Counted from the first letter of the stretch, positions 33,274 to 43,426 are shown. The stretch is DNA of 64,000 nt from Vulcanimicrobium sp035943995 (GCA_035943995.1 DASZBS010000095.1:5301-69300), one strand, 5' to 3'. Numbers and translations are program-made. The notes: a model not told the origin generated them from the sequence alone.

Positions 33274-35787
33274 TCAGCCGGTAGCCGCTATCTCGCGGAC
33301 GCGCTGGGCGATCTCGTCCGCGTAGTGCGCGGCTTGCTCGTCCGACGTGCCTTCGGCCCATACGTTGACCGACGCTTCGGTCGCATCGGGCAGCACGAGC
33401 ACCCAGCCGTCTTCGCGGGGCAAACGAATCCCGTCGAGCGTCTCCACTTTGCCGTTGCCGCCGTGCGACGCTTCGTCGTGCAGCGAGCGCATGACGGCAC
33501 CTTTGCGGTCCCACGGGCACGGTACGACGCGCCCGGCGACGTGCCAGCGCGGGATCATCGCGGCGAGCTCCGACAGCTTGCGGTGCTCGGCGGCGAGCAG
33601 CTCCATGATCTTCGCCGTCGCGTAGATGCCGTCGAACGCCGGCTGGAACTCCGGAAAGATCAGCTCGTAGTTGCGCCCGCCGGCGAACGCGAGGTCGTTG
33701 CCCTCGCGCTCGGCGAGCGCCATCAGCGAGCGGCGGTCGCTGGGCGTGCGCACGATCGTCGCGCCGTTGTCGGCGGCGATGCGCTCCACGACCGACGGCA
33801 CGGTGAGCGGCATCGCGATCCGCGCGCCGGGTCTCGCGCGCGCGACCAGCAGCGTCAGCAATGCCATCAGGCGGTTGCGGCCCACGATCTTGCCCGCGTC
33901 GTCCACGAGCGTCACCGTCTCGCCGTCGGCGTCGATCAGCACGCCGAGGTTCGCTTCGAGCGACGTGACGACCGTCGTGAGCTGCTGCAGATGCCGCTCG
34001 CGGTCGTCGCGGAACGTGCGCACTTTGCCGGCGTCGAAGTACGCGTTGAGCGCGATCTGCTCGACGCCTAGCGCGCCCAGGATCTGCGGCAGCACGATCG
34101 ACGCGTTGCCGAATGCGTAGTCGATCACCACCCGGAAGTTGGCCTGTTCGAGCGCCTCCGCGTGCAGCGCCGTGGTGAACGCCGCGGTGTAGCGCTCCAG
34201 CGCGCGCGACGGGAAGTCGAGCCGGCCGACCTCGTCCATCGGCGTGCGCCGGAAGTCCTCGCGGAAGAACAAGTTTTCGACCTTGCGCTCCGCGCCTTTG
34301 TCGATCCCGATCCCGGTGTGATCGAAGAACTCGAACACCAGCGCGTTGGAGTCGTCCGGTGCGACGCGCACGTGCACGCCGCCGTCGCTGCCGACGCGCA
34401 CCGCGTAGCGCGCGAGCGGCAGCGGGTACGAGCGCAGGTCGAGCACGTGGATCCCGACCGACAGCAAACCGGAGATGACGCAGCGGTTCATCACGCGCGA
34501 CGCGGGGTGCGTGTCGCGGCTCGTCATCACCGTCTGGCCCGGCTTTAGCCACGTCCCGAACGCCTGCCCGAGCTTGAGCGCGAACTCCGGCGTGATCTCG
34601 AGGTTCGCCAAGCCGCTGATGCCGGTCGAGCCGAACAGCGAGCCGGGCCACTTCTGCCCGTAGATCAGCGACATCGAGACGATCGAGCCTGCGGTCACCC
34701 ACTTGTCGGGCCACAGCTTGAGGTGCGCGTTGATCGTCGCCCCGGCGCCGATCGTGCAGCCGCGCCCGATCACGCTGTTCTCGTTGACTTTCGCGCGCTT
34801 CTCGACCGTGTTGCGGTCCGCGACGGTGCAGTCGCTCAGCGACGCCTCCTCGCCGACGTAGACGTCCTCCCACAGCACGCTGCGGCACACGGTCGCGCCT
34901 CGCTCCACGATCGTGCGGTCGCCGATCGCGGTCGGTCCGACGATCGTCGCGCCTTCGTGGATGCGCACGTCGCGCCCGAGCACGACAGGGCCTTCGATCC
35001 GCGCGCCGTCGTGGATGCGCGTCCCCTCGCCGGCGAACACGCCGGGCCGTACCTCGGTGCCCGCGAACGTGATGTTCGCTTTGCCTTCGACGCCGTCGTA
35101 ATTGGCCTGTTGGTACTGTTCGAGGTTGCCGATGTCGGTCCAGTACGCGTCGATCACGTAGCCGCCGAGCTTGGCACCCTCGCGCAGCATGTCGGGGAAC
35201 AGGTCTTTCGAGAAATCGTAGACCTTGCCGCGCTGCATGCGGTCGAGGATCGCGGGCTCGAGCACGTAGATGCCGGTGTTGATCGTGTCGGAGAACACCT
35301 CGCCCCACGACGGCTTCTCCAGGAAGCGCACGATGCGGCCGTGCTCGTCGGTCACGACGACGCCGAACTCGAGCGGGTTCGTCACGCGCTGCAGCGCGAT
35401 CGTGACGTCGTTGCCCTGCTCTTTGTGATGGCGCACGACGGCGCTCAGGTCGAGGTCGGTGAGCGCGTCGCCGCTGATCACCACGAACGTGTCGCCCGCG
35501 AGCAGGTCGTGCGCCATCTTCACCGCGCCCGCCGTGCCGAGCGGCGTGTCCTCGACCACGTAATGCATCTTGATACCGTACGCTTCACCGTCGCCGAAGT
35601 ACGTCTCGATCTCGTCGGCGAGGTAGTGCAGCGTCGAGACGACCTCGCTGAAACCGTGCCGCGCGAGCAGCTCGACGATCAGCTCCATCACCGGTTTGCC
35701 GGCGACGGGCGCGAGCGGTTTGGGTCGGCGCGAGGTCAGCGGGCGAAGGCGGGAGCCCTCGCCCCCGGCCATCAGAACTGCTTTCAC
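33274..35787 (-). CDS. Fused sugar-phosphate nucleotidyltransferase / phosphomannomutase
   Basis: An 837-residue two-enzyme fusion. The N-terminal part is a nucleotidyltransferase (MAGGEGSRLRPLTSRRPKP, GTAGAVKMA, ISGDALTDLDL), followed by left-handed beta-helix repeats (roughly residues 250-360). The C-terminal half is a phosphohexomutase with the active-site loop TSRDTHPASR in the form typical of these fusions, plus the metal region DADGETVTL. It should interconvert hexose 1- and 6-phosphates and make an NDP-sugar. The GTG start overlaps the malQ stop by four bases, placing it last in the glgB-glgX-malQ operon. Mannose or glucose specificity is uncertain. Confidence 0.82.
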   Translation of the reverse strand: MKAVLMAGGEGSRLRPLTSRRPKPLAPVAGKPVMELIVELLARHGFSEVVSTLHYLADEIETYFGDGEAYGIKMHYVVEDTPLGTAGAVKMAHDLLAGDTFVVISGDALTDLDLSAVVRHHKEQGNDVTIALQRVTNPLEFGVVVTDEHGRIVRFLEKPSWGEVFSDTINTGIYVLEPAILDRMQRGKVYDFSKDLFPDMLREGAKLGGYVIDAYWTDIGNLEQYQQANYDGVEGKANITFAGTEVRPGVFAGEGTRIHDGARIEGPVVLGRDVRIHEGATIVGPTAIGDRTIVERGATVCRSVLWEDVYVGEEASLSDCTVADRNTVEKRAKVNENSVIGRGCTIGAGATINAHLKLWPDKWVTAGSIVSMSLIYGQKWPGSLFGSTGISGLANLEITPEFALKLGQAFGTWLKPGQTVMTSRDTHPASRVMNRCVISGLLSVGIHVLDLRSYPLPLARYAVRVGSDGGVHVRVAPDDSNALVFEFFDHTGIGIDKGAERKVENLFFREDFRRTPMDEVGRLDFPSRALERYTAAFTTALHAEALEQANFRVVIDYAFGNASIVLPQILGALGVEQIALNAYFDAGKVRTFRDDRERHLQQLTTVVTSLEANLGVLIDADGETVTLVDDAGKIVGRNRLMALLTLLVARARPGARIAMPLTVPSVVERIAADNGATIVRTPSDRRSLMALAEREGNDLAFAGGRNYELIFPEFQPAFDGIYATAKIMELLAAEHRKLSELAAMIPRWHVAGRVVPCPWDRKGAVMRSLHDEASHGGNGKVETLDGIRLPREDGWVLVLPDATEASVNVWAEGTSDEQAAHYADEIAQRVREIAATG

Positions 35788-37817
35788 GGCGTTGCTCTCG
35801 GGCGGAGGTCGGCGAGTGCGGTGCAGAGGCGGCGGAGCCGGTCGTCCGACGCTAGCGCGCCGACGTCCGTACCCAGCTTACGGCGCCAGTTCGGGTACTG
35901 CGTGGAGGTTCCCGGGACGTTGACCGGCGCGCGTTCGGCGAGCACGTCGTCGAGCTGGGCCATCACGATCGCGCACGGCGTCGCGGCCAGATAGCGGTTC
36001 GCCGCGATCATCACCGCGGTGTCGTCGTCGCGATCGCTTGCGGCCAGATCGCCGTGCGCGACGAGCGTGTCGAGGAAGAGCGCTCGCTCGCGGTCGCGCG
36101 CTGCGCGCCCGTCGGCGTGCGGCATCTCCAGCAGCTGCAAGCGGTCGCGCAGATCGACGTCCTCGCCGCGCAGCCACGCGGGGATCGTCGGCAGGTCGTG
36201 CGTCCCCGACGTGGCGAGCGCGAGCGCCGGGTACTCCTCGGGCGGAAGGAACGTGCCGTCGGGCCGCACCTCGAAGAACAGGATGCGGTAGGAGAGGATG
36301 CCGGTCGCTGCCATCTTCTCGCGGAAGCCCGCGGGGACGGTGCCGAGGTCCTCGCCGATCACCACGCACCCTTCGCGCACGCTGGCGAGCGCGACGATCC
36401 CGCGCACGTCGTCGAGCGGGTACTCGACATACGTCCCGCTGCGCGCGCCGGCGCCGCGCGGGATCCAGTACAGCCGCGCGAGCGAGAACGCGTGGTCGAT
36501 GCGCAGCGCGCCCGCGGCGTGGCAGTTCGACTGCGCGACCGCGAGCAGCTCGGCATAGCCTTCGCGCGCGAGCCCGCGCGGGTCGAGCGGCGGCAAACCC
36601 CAGTCCTGGCCGACCGTGTTCAGCAGATCGGGCGGCGCGCCGACCGACGCTTCTTCGACATACGCTTCGGAGTCGGCCCACACGTCGGCGGAGTTCGCGT
36701 CGACGCCGACGGCGAGATCGCGGTACAGCCGCACGCCGTGCTCCGCGGCATCGGCGGCGACAGCGTCGAGCTGCTCGGCCGCGAGCCATTGCAGGTACAT
36801 CGCGTACTTCACCTCGGCGTCTTCGGCGGCCGCGAACAGCGCGACATCCGGCGAAGACGGCGTGCGCAACGTCCGCGGCCACGCGCTCAAGTCGCGCCCG
36901 AAGCGCGCGACGAGCGCCTCGAACACGGCGAAGCGCAGCAGCGGCTCACCCTGCGCCTCGTACCACGCGGCGAAGGCGTGGCGGCGGTGCTGGTCGCCGT
37001 CGAGCGCGGCGAAGCACGCGCGCAGCACCTCGTCCTTGACCGCGGCGACGCCCGCGTAGTCGACGTGGTCCGCCGCGCGCAAGCGCGCGAGCACCGCATC
37101 GCGCTCGGGCGCGCCGAGGATCGCGCGCACTTGCGCCGCATCCGCTTCGGGGACGTCGTCGAGCGCGACGTAGAGCCAGTTCAGCCAGCGGCGCGACGAC
37201 GCCGCGTACGGGCTCGCCGCTTCGGGATCGTCACGAAACGTCGCGTGCAGCGGGTTGATCCCGGCGTAGCTCGCACCGCGCTCGCCCAGCAGCCGGCAGA
37301 CCGCGCGCAGGTCGGCGTAGTCGCCGATGCCGGCGTTGCGCGCCGAGCGCAGCGTGTAGATCTGCAGCGCGATTCCCCACGTGCGGCCCTGTGGTGCGAA
37401 CGCGCGCTCGGGCACGACCACGACGTGCACGGTCTCGCGCGCGTAGGCGTCGACGGACAGCGCGAGCCGGTGCGAGCCCAGCGGCTGCGGGCCGGCGAGC
37501 GCGACGCGGCGCGTGTCGTACGTCGAGATCTCGCGGTGATCGGCGAACACCACCGGCGCGTCGCGCAGCGGCACCGTCCCCTCCGACGTGGTGCCGTCTT
37601 CGCGCACGAGCGACCACTGCAGCGGCTCGGTCCAGCTCATCGCCGGCAGCGTCACGTCGAGCGCGAGCGGCTCGTTCTCGCGCAGCACGACGGACGGCGC
37701 GACGAAGTGGTGCGGTTCCTCGGCGACGAGCGCCTCGAAGCGCGCGACCGTCTCGGGCGCGGCGGTGCGCTCCGTCCCGAGCGCGTCGACGTACGACCGC
37801 AGCACGCGCGCGCTCAC
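35784..37817 (-). CDS. malQ: 4-alpha-glucanotransferase (amylomaltase)
   Basis: A 677-residue GH77 enzyme that transfers alpha-1,4-glucan segments. It has an extra N-terminal beta domain (about residues 1-140). The catalytic barrel follows: GIALQIYTLRSARNAGIGDYADL, the nucleophile region ALRIDHAFSLARLYWIPRG (Asp), EDLGTVP (acid/base Glu), and TSGTHDLPTIPAW (transition-state Asp). GTG 37817 overlaps the glgX stop by four bases. Part of the alpha-glucan operon, with the cytoplasmic role of recycling maltodextrins. Confidence 0.9.
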   Translation of the reverse strand: MSARVLRSYVDALGTERTAAPETVARFEALVAEEPHHFVAPSVVLRENEPLALDVTLPAMSWTEPLQWSLVREDGTTSEGTVPLRDAPVVFADHREISTYDTRRVALAGPQPLGSHRLALSVDAYARETVHVVVVPERAFAPQGRTWGIALQIYTLRSARNAGIGDYADLRAVCRLLGERGASYAGINPLHATFRDDPEAASPYAASSRRWLNWLYVALDDVPEADAAQVRAILGAPERDAVLARLRAADHVDYAGVAAVKDEVLRACFAALDGDQHRRHAFAAWYEAQGEPLLRFAVFEALVARFGRDLSAWPRTLRTPSSPDVALFAAAEDAEVKYAMYLQWLAAEQLDAVAADAAEHGVRLYRDLAVGVDANSADVWADSEAYVEEASVGAPPDLLNTVGQDWGLPPLDPRGLAREGYAELLAVAQSNCHAAGALRIDHAFSLARLYWIPRGAGARSGTYVEYPLDDVRGIVALASVREGCVVIGEDLGTVPAGFREKMAATGILSYRILFFEVRPDGTFLPPEEYPALALATSGTHDLPTIPAWLRGEDVDLRDRLQLLEMPHADGRAARDRERALFLDTLVAHGDLAASDRDDDTAVMIAANRYLAATPCAIVMAQLDDVLAERAPVNVPGTSTQYPNWRRKLGTDVGALASDDRLRRLCTALADLRPRATP

Positions 37818-39892
37818 CGCACGTGCCCCGCGAAGAGCGCGAGCGAGCGCGAGATCATCGGGTACACGAGCACGTCGTCACGCGGGACGTCGCGCGGTTC
37901 GCCCGCCTCGATCCCGGTGTCGACCGCGAGCGACCACGACACGCGCTCGACGTCCGGCAACGCGAAGTCGGCGTCGTCGGGCGCGGCGTTCATCGCGACG
38001 AACAGCATCGGGCGCGCGCCCAGGAAGAACCCGACCGTGCGCCGCTCCGGCGTCCAGTCCTCGGGCTCCATCTCGCGCGCGTCCGGTTTGATCCAGGCAA
38101 TGTCCTTGCGCCCGCTCGCGTCGATCGGCCGGCCGCGGTAGAACGCGTCGCGTTTGAACGCCGGGTGCTCGCGCCGCAGCCGCAGCATCATCTTGACGAA
38201 CTCCTCGAGCGCGAGATCGCGCGGCGTCCAGTGCGTCCAGTCGACCCACGAGATCTCGTTGTCCTGGCAGTACGCGTTGTTGTTGCCGTGCTGCGTGCGC
38301 CCGTGCTCGTCGCCGCCCAGCAGCAGCGGCACGCCCAGCGACAGCAGCAGCGTGGCGATGAGGTTGCGCTTCTGGCGCTCGCGCACGTTGACGATCGCGC
38401 GATCGTCGGTGGGACCCTCGACGCCGCAGTTCCAGCTCAGGTTGTCGTCGGCGCCGTCGCGGTTGTCCTCGTGGTTGGCCTCGTTGTGCTTGTGGTTGTA
38501 CGACGTCAGGTCGGTCAGCGTGAACCCGTCGTGCACCGTGACGACGTTGACGCTCGCGCGCGGGCGGCGGCCGTTGTGCGCGAACAGGTCCGACGAGCCC
38601 GCCAGCCGTGACGCGAGCTCCGCGGTCACGCCCAGGTCGCCGCGCCAAAAACGCCGCACCACGTCGCGGTACTTGCCGTTCCACTCCGACCAGCCGGGCG
38701 GAAAGTTGCCGAGCTGGTAGCCGCCCATCCCGACGTCCCACGGCTCGGCGACCATCTTGACGCGCGACAGCACCGGGTCTTGCTGGATCGCCTTGAAGAA
38801 CGCGGCGTCGCGGCGGTACCCGTTGTCCTCGCGCGCGAGCGCCGGCGCGAGGTCGAACCGGAAGCCGTCGACGTGCATCTCCTCGACCCAGTAGCGCAGC
38901 GAGTCGGTCACCATCTGGAGCACGCGCGGATGCCGCAGGTCGAGCGTGTTGCCGGTGCCGGTGGCGTCGTCGTAGTAGCGCGGGTCGTCCGCGAGGCGGT
39001 AGTACGAAGCGTTGTCGATCCCTTTGAACGAGAAGGTGGGACCAAGATGATTCCCCTCCGCGGTGTGGTTGTACACGACGTCCAGCACGACTTCGAGCCC
39101 GGCCTCGTGCAGGTGCTTGACCATCGTCTTGAACTCGTTGGGATCGCCTTGCAGATAGCGCGGCTCGGGCGCGAAGAAACCGATGGAGTTGTAGCCCCAG
39201 TAGTTGCGCAGCTTGTGCTCCACGAGCCGCCGGTCGTCGACGAACGCGTGCACCGGGAGCAGCTCGAGTGTGGTCACGCCGAGCTGCTCGAGGTAGGCGA
39301 CGATCGCCGGTGCGGCCAGCCCGGCGAACGTCCCGCGCAGCGCGGGCTGCACGCGCGGGTGGTTGATCGTGAACCCTTTGACGTGCAGCTCGTAGAACAC
39401 CGTCTCGGTCCACGGCACCGCGGGCGCCGTGTCGTCGCCCCACGTGAACGCGCTCTCGACGACGACGCACTTCGGCATCGCGCTCGCGTTGTCGCGCCGG
39501 TCGAACGAGAGGTCCTCGCGCTGCGAGCCGATGCGGTAGCCGTAGTGCGCGTCGCTCCACCGCAGCTTTCCCGCGAGCGCCTTCGCGTACGGGTCGAGCA
39601 ACAGCTTGTGGTGGTTGAAACGGTGCCCGCGCTCGGGCGCGTATTGCCCGTAGACGCGGTATCCGTAGAGCATGCCGGGGCGCGCGTCGGGCAGGTAGCC
39701 GTGCCACACCTCGTCGGTGTACTCGGGCAGCGCGATGCGGCCGAGCTCGCGCCGGCCGCGCGCGTCGAACACGCACAGCTCCACTTTTTCCGCGTTCGCG
39801 CTGAACAGCGCGAAGTTGACGCCCTTGCCGTCCCACGTCGCGCCCAGCGGGTACGGCAGGCCCGGCTCGACGCGCGGCCGCGCCGGGATCAC
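37814..39892 (-). CDS. glgX: Glycogen debranching enzyme GlgX
   Basis: A 692-residue GH13 isoamylase-type enzyme that hydrolyses alpha-1,6 branches. It has an N-terminal carbohydrate-binding domain (GVNFALFSANAEKVELCVFD) and then the barrel with VVYNHTAEGN, VDGFRFDLAPAL (nucleophile Asp), VAEPWDVG (Glu) and VTVHDGFTL (third carboxylate). The GTG at 39890-39892 overlaps the glgB stop (GTGA), and its own stop overlaps malQ. The ordering glgB-glgX-malQ is a coherent glycogen-turnover operon. Confidence 0.93.
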   Translation of the reverse strand: MIPARPRVEPGLPYPLGATWDGKGVNFALFSANAEKVELCVFDARGRRELGRIALPEYTDEVWHGYLPDARPGMLYGYRVYGQYAPERGHRFNHHKLLLDPYAKALAGKLRWSDAHYGYRIGSQREDLSFDRRDNASAMPKCVVVESAFTWGDDTAPAVPWTETVFYELHVKGFTINHPRVQPALRGTFAGLAAPAIVAYLEQLGVTTLELLPVHAFVDDRRLVEHKLRNYWGYNSIGFFAPEPRYLQGDPNEFKTMVKHLHEAGLEVVLDVVYNHTAEGNHLGPTFSFKGIDNASYYRLADDPRYYDDATGTGNTLDLRHPRVLQMVTDSLRYWVEEMHVDGFRFDLAPALAREDNGYRRDAAFFKAIQQDPVLSRVKMVAEPWDVGMGGYQLGNFPPGWSEWNGKYRDVVRRFWRGDLGVTAELASRLAGSSDLFAHNGRRPRASVNVVTVHDGFTLTDLTSYNHKHNEANHEDNRDGADDNLSWNCGVEGPTDDRAIVNVRERQKRNLIATLLLSLGVPLLLGGDEHGRTQHGNNNAYCQDNEISWVDWTHWTPRDLALEEFVKMMLRLRREHPAFKRDAFYRGRPIDASGRKDIAWIKPDAREMEPEDWTPERRTVGFFLGARPMLFVAMNAAPDDADFALPDVERVSWSLAVDTGIEAGEPRDVPRDDVLVYPMISRSLALFAGHVR

Positions 39893-42063
39893 GCGGAGAG
39901 CCAGATCGTCGAGAGCGGCGGCAGCGTCAGGGAAACGGAGAACGGGCGCCCGTGCGCAGGGCGGTCGGTCGCGGTCACGGAGCCCCCGTTACCCAGGTTC
40001 GTGCCGCCGTACGCGGACGCGTCGGTGTTGAGCAGCTCGGCGTAGCGCGCGCTGCGCGGCACCCCGATGCGATACGCGTCGTGGCGCACGCCGCTGAAGT
40101 TGCACACGCACACCACGTGGCCGTCGCGCGCGGCGTCCCAGCGGATGAACGCGAGCACGCCGTTACGCGCGTCGTCGTACGCGATCCACTCGAACCCGGC
40201 GGGCTCGCAGTCGCGCTCGTGCAGCGCGCCGTGCTCGCGCGCGATCCGGTTGAGGTCGCGCACCAGACGCTGCACGCCGGCGTGGTGGCCGTGCACGACG
40301 TGCCAGTCCAGCGACGCCTGCGCGCGCCACTCGCCGCGCTGCGCGAACTCGCCGCCGGCGAAGAGCAGCTTCTTGCCCGGATGCGCCCACATCAGCGCGT
40401 ACAGCTCGCGCAAGCTCGCGAACTGCTGGTGGTCGCCGCCCGGCATGCGCCCCAGCAGCGAGCGTTTTCCGTGCACGACCTCGTCGTGGGATAGCGGCAG
40501 CACGAAGTTCTCGCTGAACGCGTACACCAGGCCGAAGGTGATCTCGTTCATGTGATGGCCGCGGTACAGCGGGTCGCGCTCGAAGAAGCGCAGCGTGTCG
40601 TGCATCCAGCCCATGTTCCACTTGTAGCCGAAACCGAGGCCGCCGACGTCGACCGGCATGGTGACGCCGGGCCATGCCGTCGATTCTTCCGCGAACGTCG
40701 CGATGCCCGGCACTTCCCCGTACACCGTGGCGTTGAGGCGCTGCAGGAACGCGACCGCTTCGAGGTTTTCGCGCCCGCCGTAGCGGTTGGGGATCCACTC
40801 ACCGTCTTTGCGCGAGTAGTCCCGGTAGAGGATCGACGCGACCGCGTCGACGCGCAAGCCGTCGATGTGGAACCCGCGCAGCCAATACAGCGCCGACGCG
40901 ATCAAGAAGTTCGCCACCTCGTTGCGCGCGAGGTTGAACACGTACGTGCCCCACTCGCGGTGGAAGCCTTCGCGCGGGTCGGCGTGCTCGTAGAGCGGGG
41001 TACCGTCGAACGTGCCGAGCGCGTGCGCGTCGGTGGGGAAATGGCCGGGGATCCAGTCGAGGATCACGGCGATGCCGGCTGCGTGCGCGGCGTCGACGAA
41101 CGCGCGGAAATCGTCCGGCGTGCCGAAGCGGCTGGTCGGCGCGAACCAGCCCGTGGTCTGATAGCCCCAGCTCAAGTCGAACGGGTGCTCGGTGATCGGC
41201 AACAGCTCGATGTGCGTGAAGCCGAGGTCCGCGACGTACGGGATGAGCTGCTCCGCGAGCTCGCGATACGTGAGGAAGCGATCGTCTTCGCCGGGGATGC
41301 GCTTCCACGAGCCGAGGTGGACTTCGTAGATCTGGATCGGCGCGTCGCGCCGTTGTTTGGGGCCGCGCACGTTCAGCCACGCGTCGTCACTCCACGCATA
41401 CGCGGACGGCGCTTCGACGACGGACGCATTGCCGGGGCGCATCTCGCTGCGGAACGCGAACGGATCGGCGCGCAGCGGCAACAGCGCCCCGTTGGGTCCG
41501 AGCAGCTCGTACTTGTAGCGCGCGCCCGGCTCGACGCCCGGCACGAACAGCTCCCACACGCCGGCCTCGCGGCGCAAGCGCATCGGGTGCGCGCGGCCGT
41601 CCCAGTCGTTCCAGTCGCCGACGACGCTCACGCGCGACGCGTTGGGCGCCCATACTGCGAAGCGCGTCCCGCGCACGCCGTCGATCTCGTCGGGATGCGC
41701 ACCCAGCACGCGGTACAGCTCGAGGTGATTGCCCTGCGCGAACAGCCACACGTCGAGCTCGCCGAGCAGCGGCCCGAAGCGGTACGGGTCGTCGAGCGTG
41801 CGCGTCGTCCCGCGCGCGTCCGTGACGCGCAATCGGTAGCGTAGCGGCGTTTCGACGAGGTATGCCTCGAACAGCCCGGCGTCGCCGACGGGCTCCGCAT
41901 GGGCGAGCACGCGATCGTGCTCGTCGATGACGGCGAGCGCTCGTGCGCCGGGGACGAACGCGCGCACGACGGTGCCGGTGCCGAGCTCGTGCGGGCCGAG
42001 CACGCCGAACGGATCGCCTTCGCGGCCCTGTTCGATCGCCGCGAGGCGGCCGGCTGCGATCAC
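39889..42063 (-). CDS. glgB: 1,4-alpha-glucan branching enzyme
   Basis: A 724-residue GH13_9 enzyme with two N-terminal modules (CBM48 with GTRFAVWAPNASRVSVVGDWNDW). The catalytic barrel has LPITEHPFDLSWGYQTTGW, IDGLRVDAV (nucleophile Asp), ATFAEEST (acid/base Glu) and PLSHDEVVHGK. The C-terminal beta domain is complete. It introduces alpha-1,6 branches in glycogen. It starts with GTG at 42063 and is first of the glg genes, 16 bases after the disulfide oxidoreductase. No glgC was seen in the window. Confidence 0.95.
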   Translation of the reverse strand: MIAAGRLAAIEQGREGDPFGVLGPHELGTGTVVRAFVPGARALAVIDEHDRVLAHAEPVGDAGLFEAYLVETPLRYRLRVTDARGTTRTLDDPYRFGPLLGELDVWLFAQGNHLELYRVLGAHPDEIDGVRGTRFAVWAPNASRVSVVGDWNDWDGRAHPMRLRREAGVWELFVPGVEPGARYKYELLGPNGALLPLRADPFAFRSEMRPGNASVVEAPSAYAWSDDAWLNVRGPKQRRDAPIQIYEVHLGSWKRIPGEDDRFLTYRELAEQLIPYVADLGFTHIELLPITEHPFDLSWGYQTTGWFAPTSRFGTPDDFRAFVDAAHAAGIAVILDWIPGHFPTDAHALGTFDGTPLYEHADPREGFHREWGTYVFNLARNEVANFLIASALYWLRGFHIDGLRVDAVASILYRDYSRKDGEWIPNRYGGRENLEAVAFLQRLNATVYGEVPGIATFAEESTAWPGVTMPVDVGGLGFGYKWNMGWMHDTLRFFERDPLYRGHHMNEITFGLVYAFSENFVLPLSHDEVVHGKRSLLGRMPGGDHQQFASLRELYALMWAHPGKKLLFAGGEFAQRGEWRAQASLDWHVVHGHHAGVQRLVRDLNRIAREHGALHERDCEPAGFEWIAYDDARNGVLAFIRWDAARDGHVVCVCNFSGVRHDAYRIGVPRSARYAELLNTDASAYGGTNLGNGGSVTATDRPAHGRPFSVSLTLPPLSTIWLSA

Positions 42064-42079
42064 GCGCAGCGGGACCCCG

Positions 42080-43426
42080 TCATAGCAGCAGCCGGGCGAG
42101 CGACGGCAACCCTTCGGCGAACGTGGGGTGGATGTGAACCGAGCGCTCGAGGACGCGCCACGTCGAGCCCGCTTCCATGTGCGCGATGATCACGTGAATC
42201 AATTCCCCCGCTTCGTACCCCGCGAACGTGGCGCCCAGGATCTTGTCGTCGTTCGGGTCCACGACCAGGCGGAAGAAGCCCTGATCGAGGCCCCACTCCG
42301 GCCCGCGCGCGACGTCGGTGAGCTGGAGCGTGACGACGCGGTACGCGAGGCCGCGCTCCTGCGCCTGATCGGCGGTGATCCCGGCCCGGCCGACCTGCGG
42401 TTCCGTGTACATCGCGTAGCCCAGCGTGCGGTCGGAGCGCGTGCGCGAGCGGTCGCCTTCGATGATGGAGCGCAGGCGGCGAAAGTCTTCCCATGCGACG
42501 TGCGTGAATTGGGGCTGTCCCGCGACGTCCCCGAGCGCATAATGGTCCGCGACGGATGTTTGCAGATGCTCGTCGCATGCGATGAAACCGCGCTTGTCGA
42601 GCGCGATGCCGGCGCGGTCGGTCGTCCCGTCGGGGATATTCGGCGCGCGTCCGACCGCGACGAGTAGGCCGTCGCCGGTGAGGGTGGTGCCGTCGTCCAG
42701 CGCGACGGTGAACGTATTTTCGTCGTAGGCAACCTTCGCCGCGCGGTGGTTCAGCAGCACGCGGATTTCGTCGCGCTCGAACGACTTGGTGAGCACGCTG
42801 CAGACGTCGAGCTCTTCGCGTGCGACGATGCGATCGTCCGGCGTGACGACGGTCACCTCGCTGCCGAGTCGCGCGGCACCCTGGCCGAGCTCGAGGCCGA
42901 CATATCCCGAGCCCAGGATGATCAGCTTCTTCGGGAGCGTCTCTTGCAGAAAGAAGTTCTCGTTGGTGAGATACGGCGTGCCCGCGAGCCCGTCGAGCGG
43001 CGGCACGTTCGCGCGGCTGCCCGTGTCGAGCACGACGACATCGGCTTCGTACGTGTTGCCGCCCGCGCGCAGCACGCGCGGTGCATCGAACGACGCCTCG
43101 GCACGCACGAGCTCGCACGAGCTTTTCTGGAAATGGCCCTCGACGCCGGCGCGCCACTCGCCGACGGTCCGGCGCACGCGGTCCATGATCGCGGGCACGT
43201 CGGGCCGCACGTCGCAGTGCACGTGCACGTCGCCGGCGCGCCGCGCCCGCCCGGCCATGTGCGCCGACGCGAGAAACGCCTTGGACGGCGTGCACCCGAC
43301 GTTGACGCAGCACCCGCCGAGGTCCCCGCGCTCGAACAGCACGACCCGCTTGCCGCGCTTGGCAAAATCGAGCGCAAGCGGAACCCCTCCTTGCCCGGAC
43401 CCGATGACGGCGAGATCGTAACGCAC
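42080..43426 (-). CDS. Class I pyridine nucleotide-disulfide oxidoreductase (mercuric reductase/Lpd-like)
   Basis: A 448-residue FAD enzyme. It has the FAD loop VIGSGQGGVPLALDFA, the redox-active pair GGCCVNVGCTPSK (C-x4-C), the NAD fold LIILGSGYVGLELGQG, the second FAD motif YALGDVAG and the C-terminal active-site HIHPTFAEG. The dimer-interface His is present. It lies directly upstream of glgB in the same orientation. It could be a mercuric-reductase-like, lipoamide or other disulfide reductase. The lack of an N-terminal heavy-metal-associated domain argues against classical MerA. Confidence 0.82.
   Translation of the reverse strand: MRYDLAVIGSGQGGVPLALDFAKRGKRVVLFERGDLGGCCVNVGCTPSKAFLASAHMAGRARRAGDVHVHCDVRPDVPAIMDRVRRTVGEWRAGVEGHFQKSSCELVRAEASFDAPRVLRAGGNTYEADVVVLDTGSRANVPPLDGLAGTPYLTNENFFLQETLPKKLIILGSGYVGLELGQGAARLGSEVTVVTPDDRIVAREELDVCSVLTKSFERDEIRVLLNHRAAKVAYDENTFTVALDDGTTLTGDGLLVAVGRAPNIPDGTTDRAGIALDKRGFIACDEHLQTSVADHYALGDVAGQPQFTHVAWEDFRRLRSIIEGDRSRTRSDRTLGYAMYTEPQVGRAGITADQAQERGLAYRVVTLQLTDVARGPEWGLDQGFFRLVVDPNDDKILGATFAGYEAGELIHVIIAHMEAGSTWRVLERSVHIHPTFAEGLPSLARLLL

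Noticed and set aside
36054..38141. 695-codon plus-strand frame opposite malQ and glgX
   Set aside because: A codon-bias artefact: low-complexity Arg/Ala/Val sequence with no motifs, fully covered by two convincing minus-strand genes.
42080..43426. Annotation as mercuric reductase MerA
   Set aside because: No N-terminal heavy-metal-associated domain, no vicinal Cys pair at the C-terminus (it ends SLARLLL), and no mer neighbours; kept as a generic class I disulfide oxidoreductase.
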